From contig NZ_FOQO01000001.1 in NCBI RefSeq assembly GCF_900113765.1, positions 1-64,000 of the forward strand: a DNA stretch of 64,000 bases. The letters are read 5' to 3'. This document shows, one piece after another, positions 52,675 through 61,611 of the stretch. The notes under the pieces were generated by a model that saw only the letters and a list, made by a program, of their open reading frames with translations, ran no database searches and was not told where the DNA came from. How positions within the stretch are numbered: the first letter of the stretch is position 1; every line of letters begins with the position of its first letter. This DNA comes from Parapedobacter indicus. GTDB taxonomy: Bacteria; Bacteroidota; Bacteroidia; Sphingobacteriales; Sphingobacteriaceae. The position numbers and the translations under genes are program-made.

Positions 52675-52782
52675 TATATTTGCAGTAGGTATAGCTTAGA
52701 TAGCCCATAGCGTTCGGTGGAACGCAATATTAGCCAATTACAAAAAGCCCGGAAATTATGTCGTATCGGGCCGGCTTACCGA
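52675..52782 (+). ncRNA. candidate small transcript (promoter box plus hairpins, no gene)
   Basis: In the gap between two convergent genes there is an exact -7 box TATATTTG (52675-52682) with no plus-strand gene after it. Downstream come a perfect 6-bp hairpin GCGTTC-GGTG-GAACGC (52710-52725) and then GCCCG (52747-52751) pairing with CGGGC (52767-52771). A short RNA of about 90 bases could be made. The box may be chance and the second hairpin may simply end the convergent operons. Confidence 0.22.
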
Positions 52783-52799
52783 CTTGAAATACGCCCAGA

Positions 52800-54218
52800 T
52801 TACATCTTCGGTAAATCCTCCATAACGTAATCAATCCAGTTTTCCTGTTCTCTGTTGATCATAATTTGTGGAGTAAACCCTGTTTTGTCGATCGGATTCT
52901 CATCCGTCCAAGCGGATTTTTCAATGGGTATGTAAAGACGGAACGCGTCAAATGGAAGTTTTGTGGGATTTGACATACCCGCATAATCCATCATCCCGAT
53001 TGTAGGCCGACCATAGGTGATCGCTTTTTTGCTTTGCCTAGCTAAATAGAAGAAATATTCCGTTGAACTTCCACCGAACTCATCTACCAGTATTGCGACC
53101 TTTGCGGGTCGTGTTAGGACGGAATCCAACGGAAAGCTTACGCTGGGTAGCGGGTAGAATGTTTCGGTGGTTTCCGGCAATTCCCTGTAAGTCTCTTTAT
53201 ACCGGTTCAGTATTTCTTCGGGAAAGTATTTTTTGTAGTCTTCGGGTATCGGATGGTTAGCAAAGGCATCTAGATCCTGAAGCTTCTTGGATACGTTCTC
53301 TTTCGAAACCCGGAGGTAGGTTTCTCCCTGATCGATTTGATTGGTGGCTAAATAGGGAATTAAGCTCACCCAGCCTGAGCTGCCGCCGCCATTGCCCCTG
53401 AGGTCAATAATAAGATATTTCGTGTTTTTGATGGCTGAATCGCTCTCCGTAACAAGTTGGTGAATAACACCTTCGTTGTTTTCGAAAGTCGGGATTTTAA
53501 GATAGCTGAAATCGGCATTTAATTTTTTGAACAGCAGCCCGTTGTTATTCCCACGCCAACTTTCAAGTTCTTCGGTCTCGTCTTTGGAGAGGGCCGCGCC
53601 TGTTTTTGCCCAAAGTTGGAAATTCCATATTCTCAGTAAATTGCCTGTTTTTTTTGCCGGGATATCGATGTTGATATTTCGGTTGTATAATTTAGTTGAA
53701 AAATCATTTCTATTTTTCGTCAACGTAAAGTAAACAAAACCTTTCGGGAAATGGTCGTTTTCCGAAGACCGTTTTACAGCTTTATAGGTATTTTCCCCGT
53801 GCCTGATAATGGAGATTTCCGTGTTGTTGACATCTCTCCAAATACCTTCAATTGAATGATCACCAGTTTGTCCTAATCGGCTATCCATTCGGTCTATGTC
53901 GCTAATTACGGAACTATCGATTTCGGCGTTATATTCAATCCTAAAGTGTTTGTCATAAAAGAAATTCACGTATTCTTTCAATAATAAATAGCAATCCAAG
54001 GGTGTATCCGTATCGATTGCCTTTATTTTCAGATTGTTTTTTAGTTGATCATACGGTGTCTTATTTGCAGGTTTTATTTTGTCGGGGAAACCGGCATAAT
54101 TTTCTTCGGTTTTTAGAATGGCCTCTTGGAGGTTATCCAGGCAATTGCACGGCTCTTGCCCGAAAGTAAGGCATGAAACGAAGATGGCAGCGATTAAGAG
54201 TGAATGCTTAACTTTCAT
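52800..54218 (-). CDS. secreted S41-family (C-terminal processing type) peptidase
   Basis: A 472-residue protein with a signal peptide (HSLLIAAIFVSCLTFGQ; the Cys could also be lipidated). The S41 core is visible: NTKYLIIDLRGNGGGSSGWV, then VAILVDEFGGSSTEYFFYLARQSKKAITYGRPTIG, where the Ser of GGSSTEY is the likely nucleophile. The N-terminal 200 residues (CNCLDNLQEAILKTEENYAGFPDK) are a helical and beta region common in Bacteroidota S41 lipoproteins, and no PDZ domain is obvious. It converges on the cbb3 operon and is divergent from the locus 4 sigma gene. The natural substrate is unknown. Confidence 0.85.
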   Translation of the reverse strand: MKVKHSLLIAAIFVSCLTFGQEPCNCLDNLQEAILKTEENYAGFPDKIKPANKTPYDQLKNNLKIKAIDTDTPLDCYLLLKEYVNFFYDKHFRIEYNAEIDSSVISDIDRMDSRLGQTGDHSIEGIWRDVNNTEISIIRHGENTYKAVKRSSENDHFPKGFVYFTLTKNRNDFSTKLYNRNINIDIPAKKTGNLLRIWNFQLWAKTGAALSKDETEELESWRGNNNGLLFKKLNADFSYLKIPTFENNEGVIHQLVTESDSAIKNTKYLIIDLRGNGGGSSGWVSLIPYLATNQIDQGETYLRVSKENVSKKLQDLDAFANHPIPEDYKKYFPEEILNRYKETYRELPETTETFYPLPSVSFPLDSVLTRPAKVAILVDEFGGSSTEYFFYLARQSKKAITYGRPTIGMMDYAGMSNPTKLPFDAFRLYIPIEKSAWTDENPIDKTGFTPQIMINREQENWIDYVMEDLPKM

Positions 54219-54390
54219 CGGATCTACAATTGAAAAGGTTTGTTTTACGTAATACTACCAATCGAAATTACATAAAATTCCGATAAATTGGATTCCAGGT
54301 GCTTCCTAATGATGTCCGTCGGGAAATTAATAATGTTTAGGTCAGTTGAGTGGCCTATCAACGGGTGGCAATCTTTAATTATTTTCTTCA

Positions 54391-54408
54391 TTATCATTTA
54401 TCTGATAA
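54391..54408. promoter_or_regulatory. short palindrome upstream of locus 4 sigma promoter
   Basis: TTATCA (54391-54396) and TGATAA (54403-54408) form a perfect 6-base inverted repeat with a 6-base spacer, centred 33.5 bp before the -7 box at 54433. The position next to the -33 region would suit a regulator. The sequence is AT-rich, so chance is a real alternative. Confidence 0.25.
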
Positions 54409-54432
54409 ACTTTACAACATATCTTAAAAAGC

Positions 54433-54440
54433 TATATTTG
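54433..54440 (+). promoter_or_regulatory. -7 box TATATTTG before locus 4 sigma gene
   Basis: An exact TAnnTTTG box, with a weak -33-like TTTA at 54411-54414 (18-base spacing). The transcript would start near 54446, ahead of the candidate GTG 54459, ATG 54465 and ATG 54483 starts. Confidence 0.55.
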
Positions 54441-54482
54441 CAGACATAAATCTATTATGTGTATATGGTTTCAGGGCAACAT

Positions 54483-55067
54483 ATGGAAGAGCGTGATTTG
54501 CTTGCCCGGCTCAGGGAAGGCGATCATCAGGCATTTCAGGCTCTCTACCACCGTTATAAACTTCGTCTAGCCGGTAGCCTGCTGCGCATGTTGAAATCGC
54601 CAGATTGGGTGGAAGAAGTGCTGCAGGATCTTTTCATGCGCTTGTGGGTGCATCGAGCGGAAATCGACCCGGAGCGCCCGATTAAAGCCTATTTATTTCG
54701 GATAGCCGAAAACCTGGTGCGCGATGTGTTCCGACAGACCGCCCGGAGCCAACAGATGCAGCAGGAGCTCGTGCACGTTATGGGGCATGCCTATCGTCAT
54801 GTAGAAGAACAGCTGCTTTCGAGCGAGTTGGCAGAAGAACTGCGCATCGCAATAGACCTCCTGCCACCAAAGAGGCGTGAGGTATATAGGCTATGTAAAC
54901 TGGAATCGAAGAGTTACGAGGAAGTTGGCCAACTGCTCAAAATCAGCCCCGGTACTATAAATGACCACATCAAGAAAGCCAACTCGTTTTTACGCCGTCA
55001 CTTGGCACAGCACGCCGAGCTAAGCGGTATGCTGCTGGTATGGTGCTTGTTGTACCCATTGGTCTAA
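54483..55067 (+). CDS. ECF RNA polymerase sigma-70 factor, locus 4
   Basis: An ECF sigma of about 194 residues. It starts MEERDLLARLREGDHQAFQA, then region 2 (SPDWVEEVLQDLFMRLWVHRAEI) and region 4 (PPKRREVYRLCKLESKSYEEVGQLLKISPGTINDHIKKANSFLRR). The C-terminal tail is hydrophobic (SGMLLVWCLLYPLV), like the other two ECF sigmas here. The ATG at 54483 gives the usual family N-terminus and follows AGGG; GTG 54459 or ATG 54465 in frame would add 8 or 6 residues. The FecR gene follows, then SusC, SusD and the lyase. Confidence 0.93.
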   Translation: MEERDLLARLREGDHQAFQALYHRYKLRLAGSLLRMLKSPDWVEEVLQDLFMRLWVHRAEIDPERPIKAYLFRIAENLVRDVFRQTARSQQMQQELVHVMGHAYRHVEEQLLSSELAEELRIAIDLLPPKRREVYRLCKLESKSYEEVGQLLKISPGTINDHIKKANSFLRRHLAQHAELSGMLLVWCLLYPLV

Positions 55068-55167
55068 AAATATTTTACTGGTTTACAGTTTGTTGTATTT
55101 TTTTTGCTTGGCGCAGCACCTGCTTAGGCGTACAGGTGCGTATTATAGAAAACGAGTAACGAATAAA

Positions 55168-56379
55168 GTGGCCAATAAAACGCATATCGTCGGGCTTTTC
55201 ATTAAATACCTGAACGGGACCATCCGTCCGGCGGAATTGACGGAGTTATTACTGTATTTCGAGAAGTCGCAGGAGGGGGACGACCTTACCCCGCTCATCC
55301 AGCAGGAATTGAACGATACAGCGATCGATGATACGTCGTTAAAAGACATCGTCGATAAAGTGGAGACCAAACTATTTGCCGAGACGATGCCAACGGATCT
55401 GCCGGCCGCTGCCGGCCGTTCAAAAGAGACTTTCCGTCGTGTGTGGTGGCTCAGCGCCGCTGCCGCAGCGATTGTTTTCATGGGGCTGAGCTGGTTTTTC
55501 TGGAATCAGCCAGCCGGAAAGAAAGCAGCGTTGGCGGCCTTGGAAGCGGATATCGCCCCAGGCTCAAATCGGGCTACACTGACACTTTCCAATGGGCGAA
55601 CCATTGATTTGAGTACCGACCAATCCGGTATTGTCATGGATGAAGAAATCTCCTATGCAGACGGCAGTTTGGTGGCAGGGCAGGAACCCAATAAGAAAAG
55701 TGTGGTGCCCGCCGCTTCGCAATTAACACTGACGACTCCAAAGGGGGGCACCTACCGCATCCGGTTGCCCGATGGTACCGACGTGTGGCTCAACGCGGCG
55801 TCTACCTTGAAGTATCCTTCCAAATTTGACGAACGCGAGCGGGTCGTGGAACTAACCGGCGAAGCATATTTTGACGTACAGCACGCGGACGGTCTCCCGG
55901 CCGGTAAATCCGGGCGCGCTTGGCCATTTCGGGTTATCACTAACGGCCAGGAAGTAGAAGTGCTGGGTACCGAATTTAATATTACGGCTTATGGGGATGA
56001 GCAGGCCGTAAAGACCACCTTGGTAAACGGGCGTATAGGGGTTTCAACGGCCGATAAAAAGCCGCCCCGAATCCTGGCGCCCGGCCAGCAATTGACGAAT
56101 AGAAATGGAGACATCCGGATTACTACGGTTGATGTGAGTGACTATACCGCCTGGAAAGAAGGGCAATTTGTCTTTTATGGAACATCATTCCCCGAATTAG
56201 TCAAGCAGATAGAAAGATGGTACGACGTGTCTTTTGAAATCACCGTACCGGTTCAGGAAGTGGAGCTGTGGGGAACTGTGTCTCGCGAGGTAATGCTTTC
56301 GCAGATATTGCATGTAATCGCACTGAATACATCGTTAAAATTTACTAGAGAAGGGAGGCACATTATGGTTCATCATTAA
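55168..56379 (+). CDS. FecR-family anti-sigma factor, locus 4
   Basis: A FecR of about 403 residues. The N-terminal part is ANKTHIVGLFIKYLNGTIRPAELTELL, with one membrane segment (VWWLSAAAAAIVFMGLSWFFW). The periplasmic FecR domain shows TPKGGTYRIRLPDGTDVWLNAAS, ELTGEAYFDVQHADG and VEVLGTEFNITAYGDE; the C-terminal DUF4974 is FYGTSFPELVKQIERWYDVSFEI. The start is uncertain: there is no ATG, and I favour the GTG at 55168, because a TTG at 55090 would add a hydrophobic leader unlike the family. It holds the locus 4 sigma until the SusC STN domain signals. Confidence 0.9.
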   Translation: MANKTHIVGLFIKYLNGTIRPAELTELLLYFEKSQEGDDLTPLIQQELNDTAIDDTSLKDIVDKVETKLFAETMPTDLPAAAGRSKETFRRVWWLSAAAAAIVFMGLSWFFWNQPAGKKAALAALEADIAPGSNRATLTLSNGRTIDLSTDQSGIVMDEEISYADGSLVAGQEPNKKSVVPAASQLTLTTPKGGTYRIRLPDGTDVWLNAASTLKYPSKFDERERVVELTGEAYFDVQHADGLPAGKSGRAWPFRVITNGQEVEVLGTEFNITAYGDEQAVKTTLVNGRIGVSTADKKPPRILAPGQQLTNRNGDIRITTVDVSDYTAWKEGQFVFYGTSFPELVKQIERWYDVSFEITVPVQEVELWGTVSREVMLSQILHVIALNTSLKFTREGRHIMVHH

Positions 56380-56571
56380 TTACAGAAATTTTTTGCCAAA
56401 AAAATGCCGGAAGTGCTGCTATCACCCCCGGCGTGATACATGGCAAATATTCAAAAACCGATTAGTAACTGAATTATTTAACCTGCGATACAAACTTACT
56501 AAAAACCCGGTGATAAAAGGATAACACAGGGCTGGCGCCGTAACGTTGCGTATCGAGAATAACGAAAATTT

Positions 56572-59500
56572 ATGCATGGTCAATTGCATGCGGGATTGCT
56601 CCCAAAACGTGAGGGCAATCCGCATAGTGGCTTTGGATGTAGGCATCCAAACGTTTATTATATCTTAATGATGAAATTAACAGTGTTGCTGATACTGGCT
56701 TTTACCTTTCAGGTGTCTGCCTTCACGTATGCACAACGTATCAATCTTCATGTCAAAGAAGCGTCGCTGGCGGATATATTGAAACATGTTCAAAGGCAAA
56801 GTGGATATAATTTCCTCTTCAATAACAGGTATCTCAAGAATACTAAACCTGTAACCGTTGACATTCAGGACAAATCCATCGAGGAAGCACTCTCGCTGAT
56901 TTTTGCCGATCAACCGTATAACTTCCAGATCGAAGGCGATATCATTACGTTGATCCCAAAAACAACCTCCGGGGCGGACCCGGTGGCAAGCGATAACCTA
57001 CAACGGGTTGTGCAGGGGCAGGTCACCGATTCATTGGGTACGCCATTGGAAGGGGTGTCGGTGTTAGTCCAGGGTACATCAAAAGGAGTCGCTACAGACA
57101 GCGGGGGCAGATACCAGATCGCCGCCGCCGCCGATGAGGTCTTGGTATTCAGATTAGTGGGCTACGGTGTGCAAACGATTGCTGCAAGCCGCCAGTCGGC
57201 CATGGATGTGGTGCTTTTGCCCGAATCTGCAGATTTGGACGAGGTTGTGGTCGTAGGCTACGGCACCCAGCGGAAGGTAAACCTCACCGGTTCGGTCTCA
57301 TCGGTCAATTTCGAAAAAGGAGGCATGCAATCCCGGCCGCTGCAGAATGTTTCCTCGGCGCTGGCCGGGATGGCGGCAGGGCTCAACGTGAACCTCAGTA
57401 ACGGACATCCGGGCGCACCTGCCTCCGTGAAAGTGCGGGGGGTCGGCTCCCTGAATGCAGGCCAGGATCCGCTCATTGTCATTGACGGGCAGGTGGGCGA
57501 TATCAACGCGGTGAACCCGAGCGACGTAGCCTCGGTCTCCGTATTAAAAGATGCTGCTTCTGCCGCTATATACGGTTCAAGGGCGTCTAACGGGGTGATT
57601 CTCGTGACCACGAAAACCGGACAAAACAGCGACGGAAAAGTGAGCTTTAACTACAACGGAAATGTAGGGAAAACCGATGCCGCCCGTGTATTTGATATCA
57701 TAGACAATACGGTAGATCAAATGGAACTCATCAATCTGGTGCAACGGAATTCAGGCATCCAGCCCTCCTACAGCGATGAGCGGATCAATGAATGGCGGGA
57801 AGGGTCAATTTCCGATCCGCTGCTGTACCCCAATACCAACTGGTGGGATGCCCTGCTTAGCAGCGGAATCATGCAGACGCACAATTTATCTGCTCGCGGC
57901 GGAAACAGCCGTATTAATTTCTTCACCTCCATGGGCTACCTGCAAAATGGGGGTACCATTCCCAATACCGGAATGGATCGGTACAATTTCCGCAATAACC
58001 TTTCTTACAAAGTAAACGATTGGCTGGAGCTGGGAAATATCCTCACCGCACTGTATAGCGAGAGTGATCCCGGTACAGACGGTTCTATTTTCCAGTGGTT
58101 CGAAACGCTCACACCCGGTACCTTGCCGAAACATCCGGACGGACGGTATGGGTTATCGATGACCGGAGGCTCCGAATTTTCTGCCAATAACCCTTTGCGT
58201 GCTGCAGAAACCCAGCTGGGCGAGAATGCGACGCAGCGCTATACAGGCAAATTCTTCGCAAAACTGACACCACTGGAAGGATTAACCCTTACCGGAAGTT
58301 ACTTTGTCGATTTTTATAACTATAACAATTGGACGAGCAACCGGCCGGTTGATACCTGGGATTTCCAGACCAACACCATCGGGCTTGCCGCATCGCCCAC
58401 CATCGGAATCGGCAACTCGTTCTCGAAAAACCGCCGGTCAGTGGTCGATCTCTTCGGCAATTATGAACGATCGTTCGGAAACCATCACTTTACGCTACTG
58501 GCTGGATATAATCAGGAATATTACCGCACGGATGCGTTCAGTGCTTCCAAAATCGACCTGTATAGCCTGGACATACCGGTGTTGGATGCGGCAGCTACCG
58601 TGCAGTCTGCCAGTGGCAATGCCAATGACTTTGCCATGCGCTCGTATTTCGGGCGTCTGAATTATAGTTTTGATGACAGGTACCTCCTGGAAGTCAATAT
58701 CCGGACTGACGGGTCTTCCCGCTTCAGCCCCGGCAACCGGTGGGGTACGTTCCCTTCGGCCTCGGCGGGATGGAACCTTTCTAACGAGTCTTTCTGGGCA
58801 CCGTTGCAGGCAACCATCGACCAGTTCAAACTGCGGGCTTCTTATGGCAGGCTCGGGAATAACGGAATCGGCAACTACGATTGGCAAAGTGTGTACCGTG
58901 CGGCCAATTACAGCTTCAACGGTACCATCACCAAAGGGCTCGCACCTACCGCATTTGCGAACGCAGACATTACTTGGGAAACGACTGATGTAATGGATAT
59001 TGGTATGGATATGCGCCTGTTCCAATCACTGAGCCTCAGTGTAGACTATTATAATAAATTGACCCACGGCATCCTGGCGCGTGTGCCTATCCCGTTTGTA
59101 AACGGGGGGTTGGAAGCACCGCTGATAAACAGTGCAAAGGTACGTAACAGCGGGGTCGAAGCCGAGGTAAGCTTCCAGAAGCAGTTTAATGCGTTTTCGC
59201 TGTTTGTTGGGCTAAACGGTGCACTCAACAACAACGTGATTGAAAGTTATAAAGGGGACTACCTCGAACCGCATGGCCAAGGGGTCTGGACGGAAGGCCA
59301 GCCCATCGGAAAGTTTTGGTTGAGGCAGGTAGACCACATTGTGCAGGACCAAGCCGAAATCGATGCGCTGGTTGACGACGGATGGGTTTTCCGCCCTTCG
59401 ACCCCCGGCCCGGGCGACTTTTTATACCGGGATGCCGACGGAAACAAGACAGTCGATGACAACGACCGGACGCTAATGGGGAATCCGCTGCCCAAATTTA

Positions 59501-59955
59501 CGTATGGCGGTACGCTCAATGCCGAATACAAAGGGTTTGATCTGCTCGCGCAGTTTAACGGTGTTGCGGGTTGGGACAAATACTTAACTTCTCCGACGTT
59601 TACGCTGTTACGCCCGATCAACGGGGTATTAGCCGCGCCTAAATTCCTGGATTCGTGGACCGAGGACAACCCGAGTACCACCATCCCAAAACTGTATAAC
59701 AGCGACCCGAAAAATAACCAGATATCCGATTATTACCTGCAGAGCGCCAGCTATTTCCGTATTAAGGCGCTTCAGCTGGGGTACACGTTGCCCACAACAT
59801 GGGTAGAACGGGCTAAGATTTCCAATGTGCGGCTATACGTCAATTTGGAAAACTACTTTACGTTTACCGGGTGGGAAGGACTTGATCCCGAGTCGGGCGG
59901 GGTTACCTACCCGCAGATGAAGACCTTGTCTTTCGGATTGAATTTTGGGTTTTAA
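56572..59955 (+). CDS. SusC/RagA TonB-dependent transporter with STN domain, locus 4
   Basis: An 1127-residue SusC. The signal sequence MKLTVLLILAFTFQVSAFTYAQ begins about 34 residues in; the true start may be the ATG at 56668 or 56671, though N-terminal extensions before such a leader are common in Sphingobacteriaceae. The STN domain is at about 56-130 (INLHVKEASLADILKHVQRQ), the carboxypeptidase-regulatory-like domain begins VQGQVTDSLGTPLEGVSVLV, and LDEVVVVGYGTQRKVNLTGS is followed by the plug (PLIVIDGQVGDINAVNPSD, VLKDAASAAIYGSRASNGVI) and a barrel ending KTLSFGLNFGF. The 192 bp before it contain a GCCGG/CCGGC inverted repeat (56406-56432). Cargo is probably an uronate oligosaccharide, judging by the enzymes downstream. 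Confidence 0.95.
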   Translation: MHGQLHAGLLPKREGNPHSGFGCRHPNVYYILMMKLTVLLILAFTFQVSAFTYAQRINLHVKEASLADILKHVQRQSGYNFLFNNRYLKNTKPVTVDIQDKSIEEALSLIFADQPYNFQIEGDIITLIPKTTSGADPVASDNLQRVVQGQVTDSLGTPLEGVSVLVQGTSKGVATDSGGRYQIAAAADEVLVFRLVGYGVQTIAASRQSAMDVVLLPESADLDEVVVVGYGTQRKVNLTGSVSSVNFEKGGMQSRPLQNVSSALAGMAAGLNVNLSNGHPGAPASVKVRGVGSLNAGQDPLIVIDGQVGDINAVNPSDVASVSVLKDAASAAIYGSRASNGVILVTTKTGQNSDGKVSFNYNGNVGKTDAARVFDIIDNTVDQMELINLVQRNSGIQPSYSDERINEWREGSISDPLLYPNTNWWDALLSSGIMQTHNLSARGGNSRINFFTSMGYLQNGGTIPNTGMDRYNFRNNLSYKVNDWLELGNILTALYSESDPGTDGSIFQWFETLTPGTLPKHPDGRYGLSMTGGSEFSANNPLRAAETQLGENATQRYTGKFFAKLTPLEGLTLTGSYFVDFYNYNNWTSNRPVDTWDFQTNTIGLAASPTIGIGNSFSKNRRSVVDLFGNYERSFGNHHFTLLAGYNQEYYRTDAFSASKIDLYSLDIPVLDAAATVQSASGNANDFAMRSYFGRLNYSFDDRYLLEVNIRTDGSSRFSPGNRWGTFPSASAGWNLSNESFWAPLQATIDQFKLRASYGRLGNNGIGNYDWQSVYRAANYSFNGTITKGLAPTAFANADITWETTDVMDIGMDMRLFQSLSLSVDYYNKLTHGILARVPIPFVNGGLEAPLINSAKVRNSGVEAEVSFQKQFNAFSLFVGLNGALNNNVIESYKGDYLEPHGQGVWTEGQPIGKFWLRQVDHIVQDQAEIDALVDDGWVFRPSTPGPGDFLYRDADGNKTVDDNDRTLMGNPLPKFTYGGTLNAEYKGFDLLAQFNGVAGWDKYLTSPTFTLLRPINGVLAAPKFLDSWTEDNPSTTIPKLYNSDPKNNQISDYYLQSASYFRIKALQLGYTLPTTWVERAKISNVRLYVNLENYFTFTGWEGLDPESGGVTYPQMKTLSFGLNFGF

Positions 59956-59972
59956 CATATAATTTGTTTGAA

Positions 59973-61601
59973 ATGAAGAAATTAGTTTATTTCTTGCTGG
60001 TAGGGATGCTTACCGCCTGTCAGGACGGTTTTCTGGATAGGCAGCCTTACGACTCGCTGTCGAGTGAAAACGCTTGGATATCTGACGATAATGCCACGAT
60101 AGCCATCAACGGGATTTACAACGCCATGAACAGCGACGATAACCTCGCGGGCTATTTTTATATTTTTACAAACATCGGTCCCGATGGCTACGGTTATTTC
60201 CGCGACGAAAGCATCCAGCGGGGCCTTTCCACCAACCGGACGGGTCTGTATCTCAATACGTACAAGGGGCTTTACCGCGTCATCAAATATACCAATGATG
60301 CCATTGCCAATCTGACAGACAATACCCACCTCACTCCGGAGCTGGCCAGCCAGCTTTTGGGAGAGGCTAAGTTTATGCGGGGGCTATCGTACTTTTATCT
60401 GTGGCAGCTTTATGGCGGGGTAATTATTTTGGACCAACCGCTGGATCCCGCAGATACCTACCTCCCGCGCAATTCGGCGGAAGAGGTAAGGGACTTTGTC
60501 ATTGCGGATTTTCAGGATGCGATTGAACGGTTGCCCGTCGTCCGCACCGGCGGAGACATCGGCCGCATAACCAAAGGGGCCGCCATCACCATGCTGGGCA
60601 AAACGTATCTGTACAGTGAGCAATGGAGCGAAGCTGCCGCCCAGCTCAAGCAACTGCTGTCGCCGCCTTATGCTTACGGTTTGTTTGCTGATTATGCCGG
60701 TTTGTTTACCGATCAGCATGAGAATAACGAAGAGATCGTATTCTCCCTGCAGTCGGTGATGCAAAACAATTTAGGCTCCTATTACGATCGTTGGTATGGC
60801 GGCCGCTCCATCCGGTCATACGGCGAATCGTTTAGCCAGCCATCTTGGACCACCGTATTTTCGTATACCCATCAGGATGGTTCGCCCATCGACCCTGCCG
60901 GGATGCCCGCGGAAGCCGACTATGCAGATGAGGTGGCATACGGGGCCGACCTGATTGATTGGTACGTAAATGAATTTGCAGATGCCGATGTGCGGGCACA
61001 CGGCAACATAATTATTCCGGGATACACCATCGTCGGAAACGAAAACCTCACCTACAAGGTTAATTGGCCCTATACCGCCCATGCGAACGACGAAATTCCT
61101 GCTTACCGGATCGAATTCTCTTCCTATGCGTTATTCTCGTGGCGTAAAATGATCATGACGGGCGATGCCAATACACTTCGCAGCGATTCGCCCATTGATG
61201 TGCCGTTAATCCGGTTTGCCGATGTGCTGCTTATGTATGCCGAGGCCGTTAACGAGGCTGGCGGTCCGGTAAACGAGGCTTACCAAGCGGTGCAGCGGAT
61301 ACGCGAACGTGCCGGTGTGGCACCGCTGGAGGGAAACCTTGGGAAAGAACAGCTGCGCCAGGCAATCCGTTTAGAACGGCTGAAGGAGTTTGCGGGCGAA
61401 GGGCAGCTCTTTTTCGACGTGCGTAGGTGGCGTACCGCGCATACCGGAGATCCCATCTTCGGGCTGAATGGTATGCTGTTGGATTTCAGGGGCCAGCCGC
61501 TGTACCAACGTGTATTTACGGAAAAAGATTACCTGTGGCCCATACCGCAACAGGAAATAGATATCAATAACAGTTTGACGCAAAACCCCGGATGGGAATA
61601 A
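59973..61601 (+). CDS. SusD/RagB family lipoprotein, locus 4
   Basis: A SusD of about 542 residues. The ATG at 59973 gives a clean lipoprotein leader (KKLVYFLLVGMLTAC). SusD features are LLGEAKFMRGLSYFYLWQLYGGVIILDQPL, TKGAAITMLGKTYLYSEQWSEAA, IRFADVLLMYAEAVNEAGG and VQRIRERAGV, ending EKDYLWPIPQQEIDINNSLTQNPGWE, the canonical C-terminus. It sits 17 bases after SusC and 10 bases before the lyase gene, so it belongs to a single operon. Confidence 0.95.
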   Translation: MKKLVYFLLVGMLTACQDGFLDRQPYDSLSSENAWISDDNATIAINGIYNAMNSDDNLAGYFYIFTNIGPDGYGYFRDESIQRGLSTNRTGLYLNTYKGLYRVIKYTNDAIANLTDNTHLTPELASQLLGEAKFMRGLSYFYLWQLYGGVIILDQPLDPADTYLPRNSAEEVRDFVIADFQDAIERLPVVRTGGDIGRITKGAAITMLGKTYLYSEQWSEAAAQLKQLLSPPYAYGLFADYAGLFTDQHENNEEIVFSLQSVMQNNLGSYYDRWYGGRSIRSYGESFSQPSWTTVFSYTHQDGSPIDPAGMPAEADYADEVAYGADLIDWYVNEFADADVRAHGNIIIPGYTIVGNENLTYKVNWPYTAHANDEIPAYRIEFSSYALFSWRKMIMTGDANTLRSDSPIDVPLIRFADVLLMYAEAVNEAGGPVNEAYQAVQRIRERAGVAPLEGNLGKEQLRQAIRLERLKEFAGEGQLFFDVRRWRTAHTGDPIFGLNGMLLDFRGQPLYQRVFTEKDYLWPIPQQEIDINNSLTQNPGWE

Positions 61602-61611
61602 GTAGATAAGG

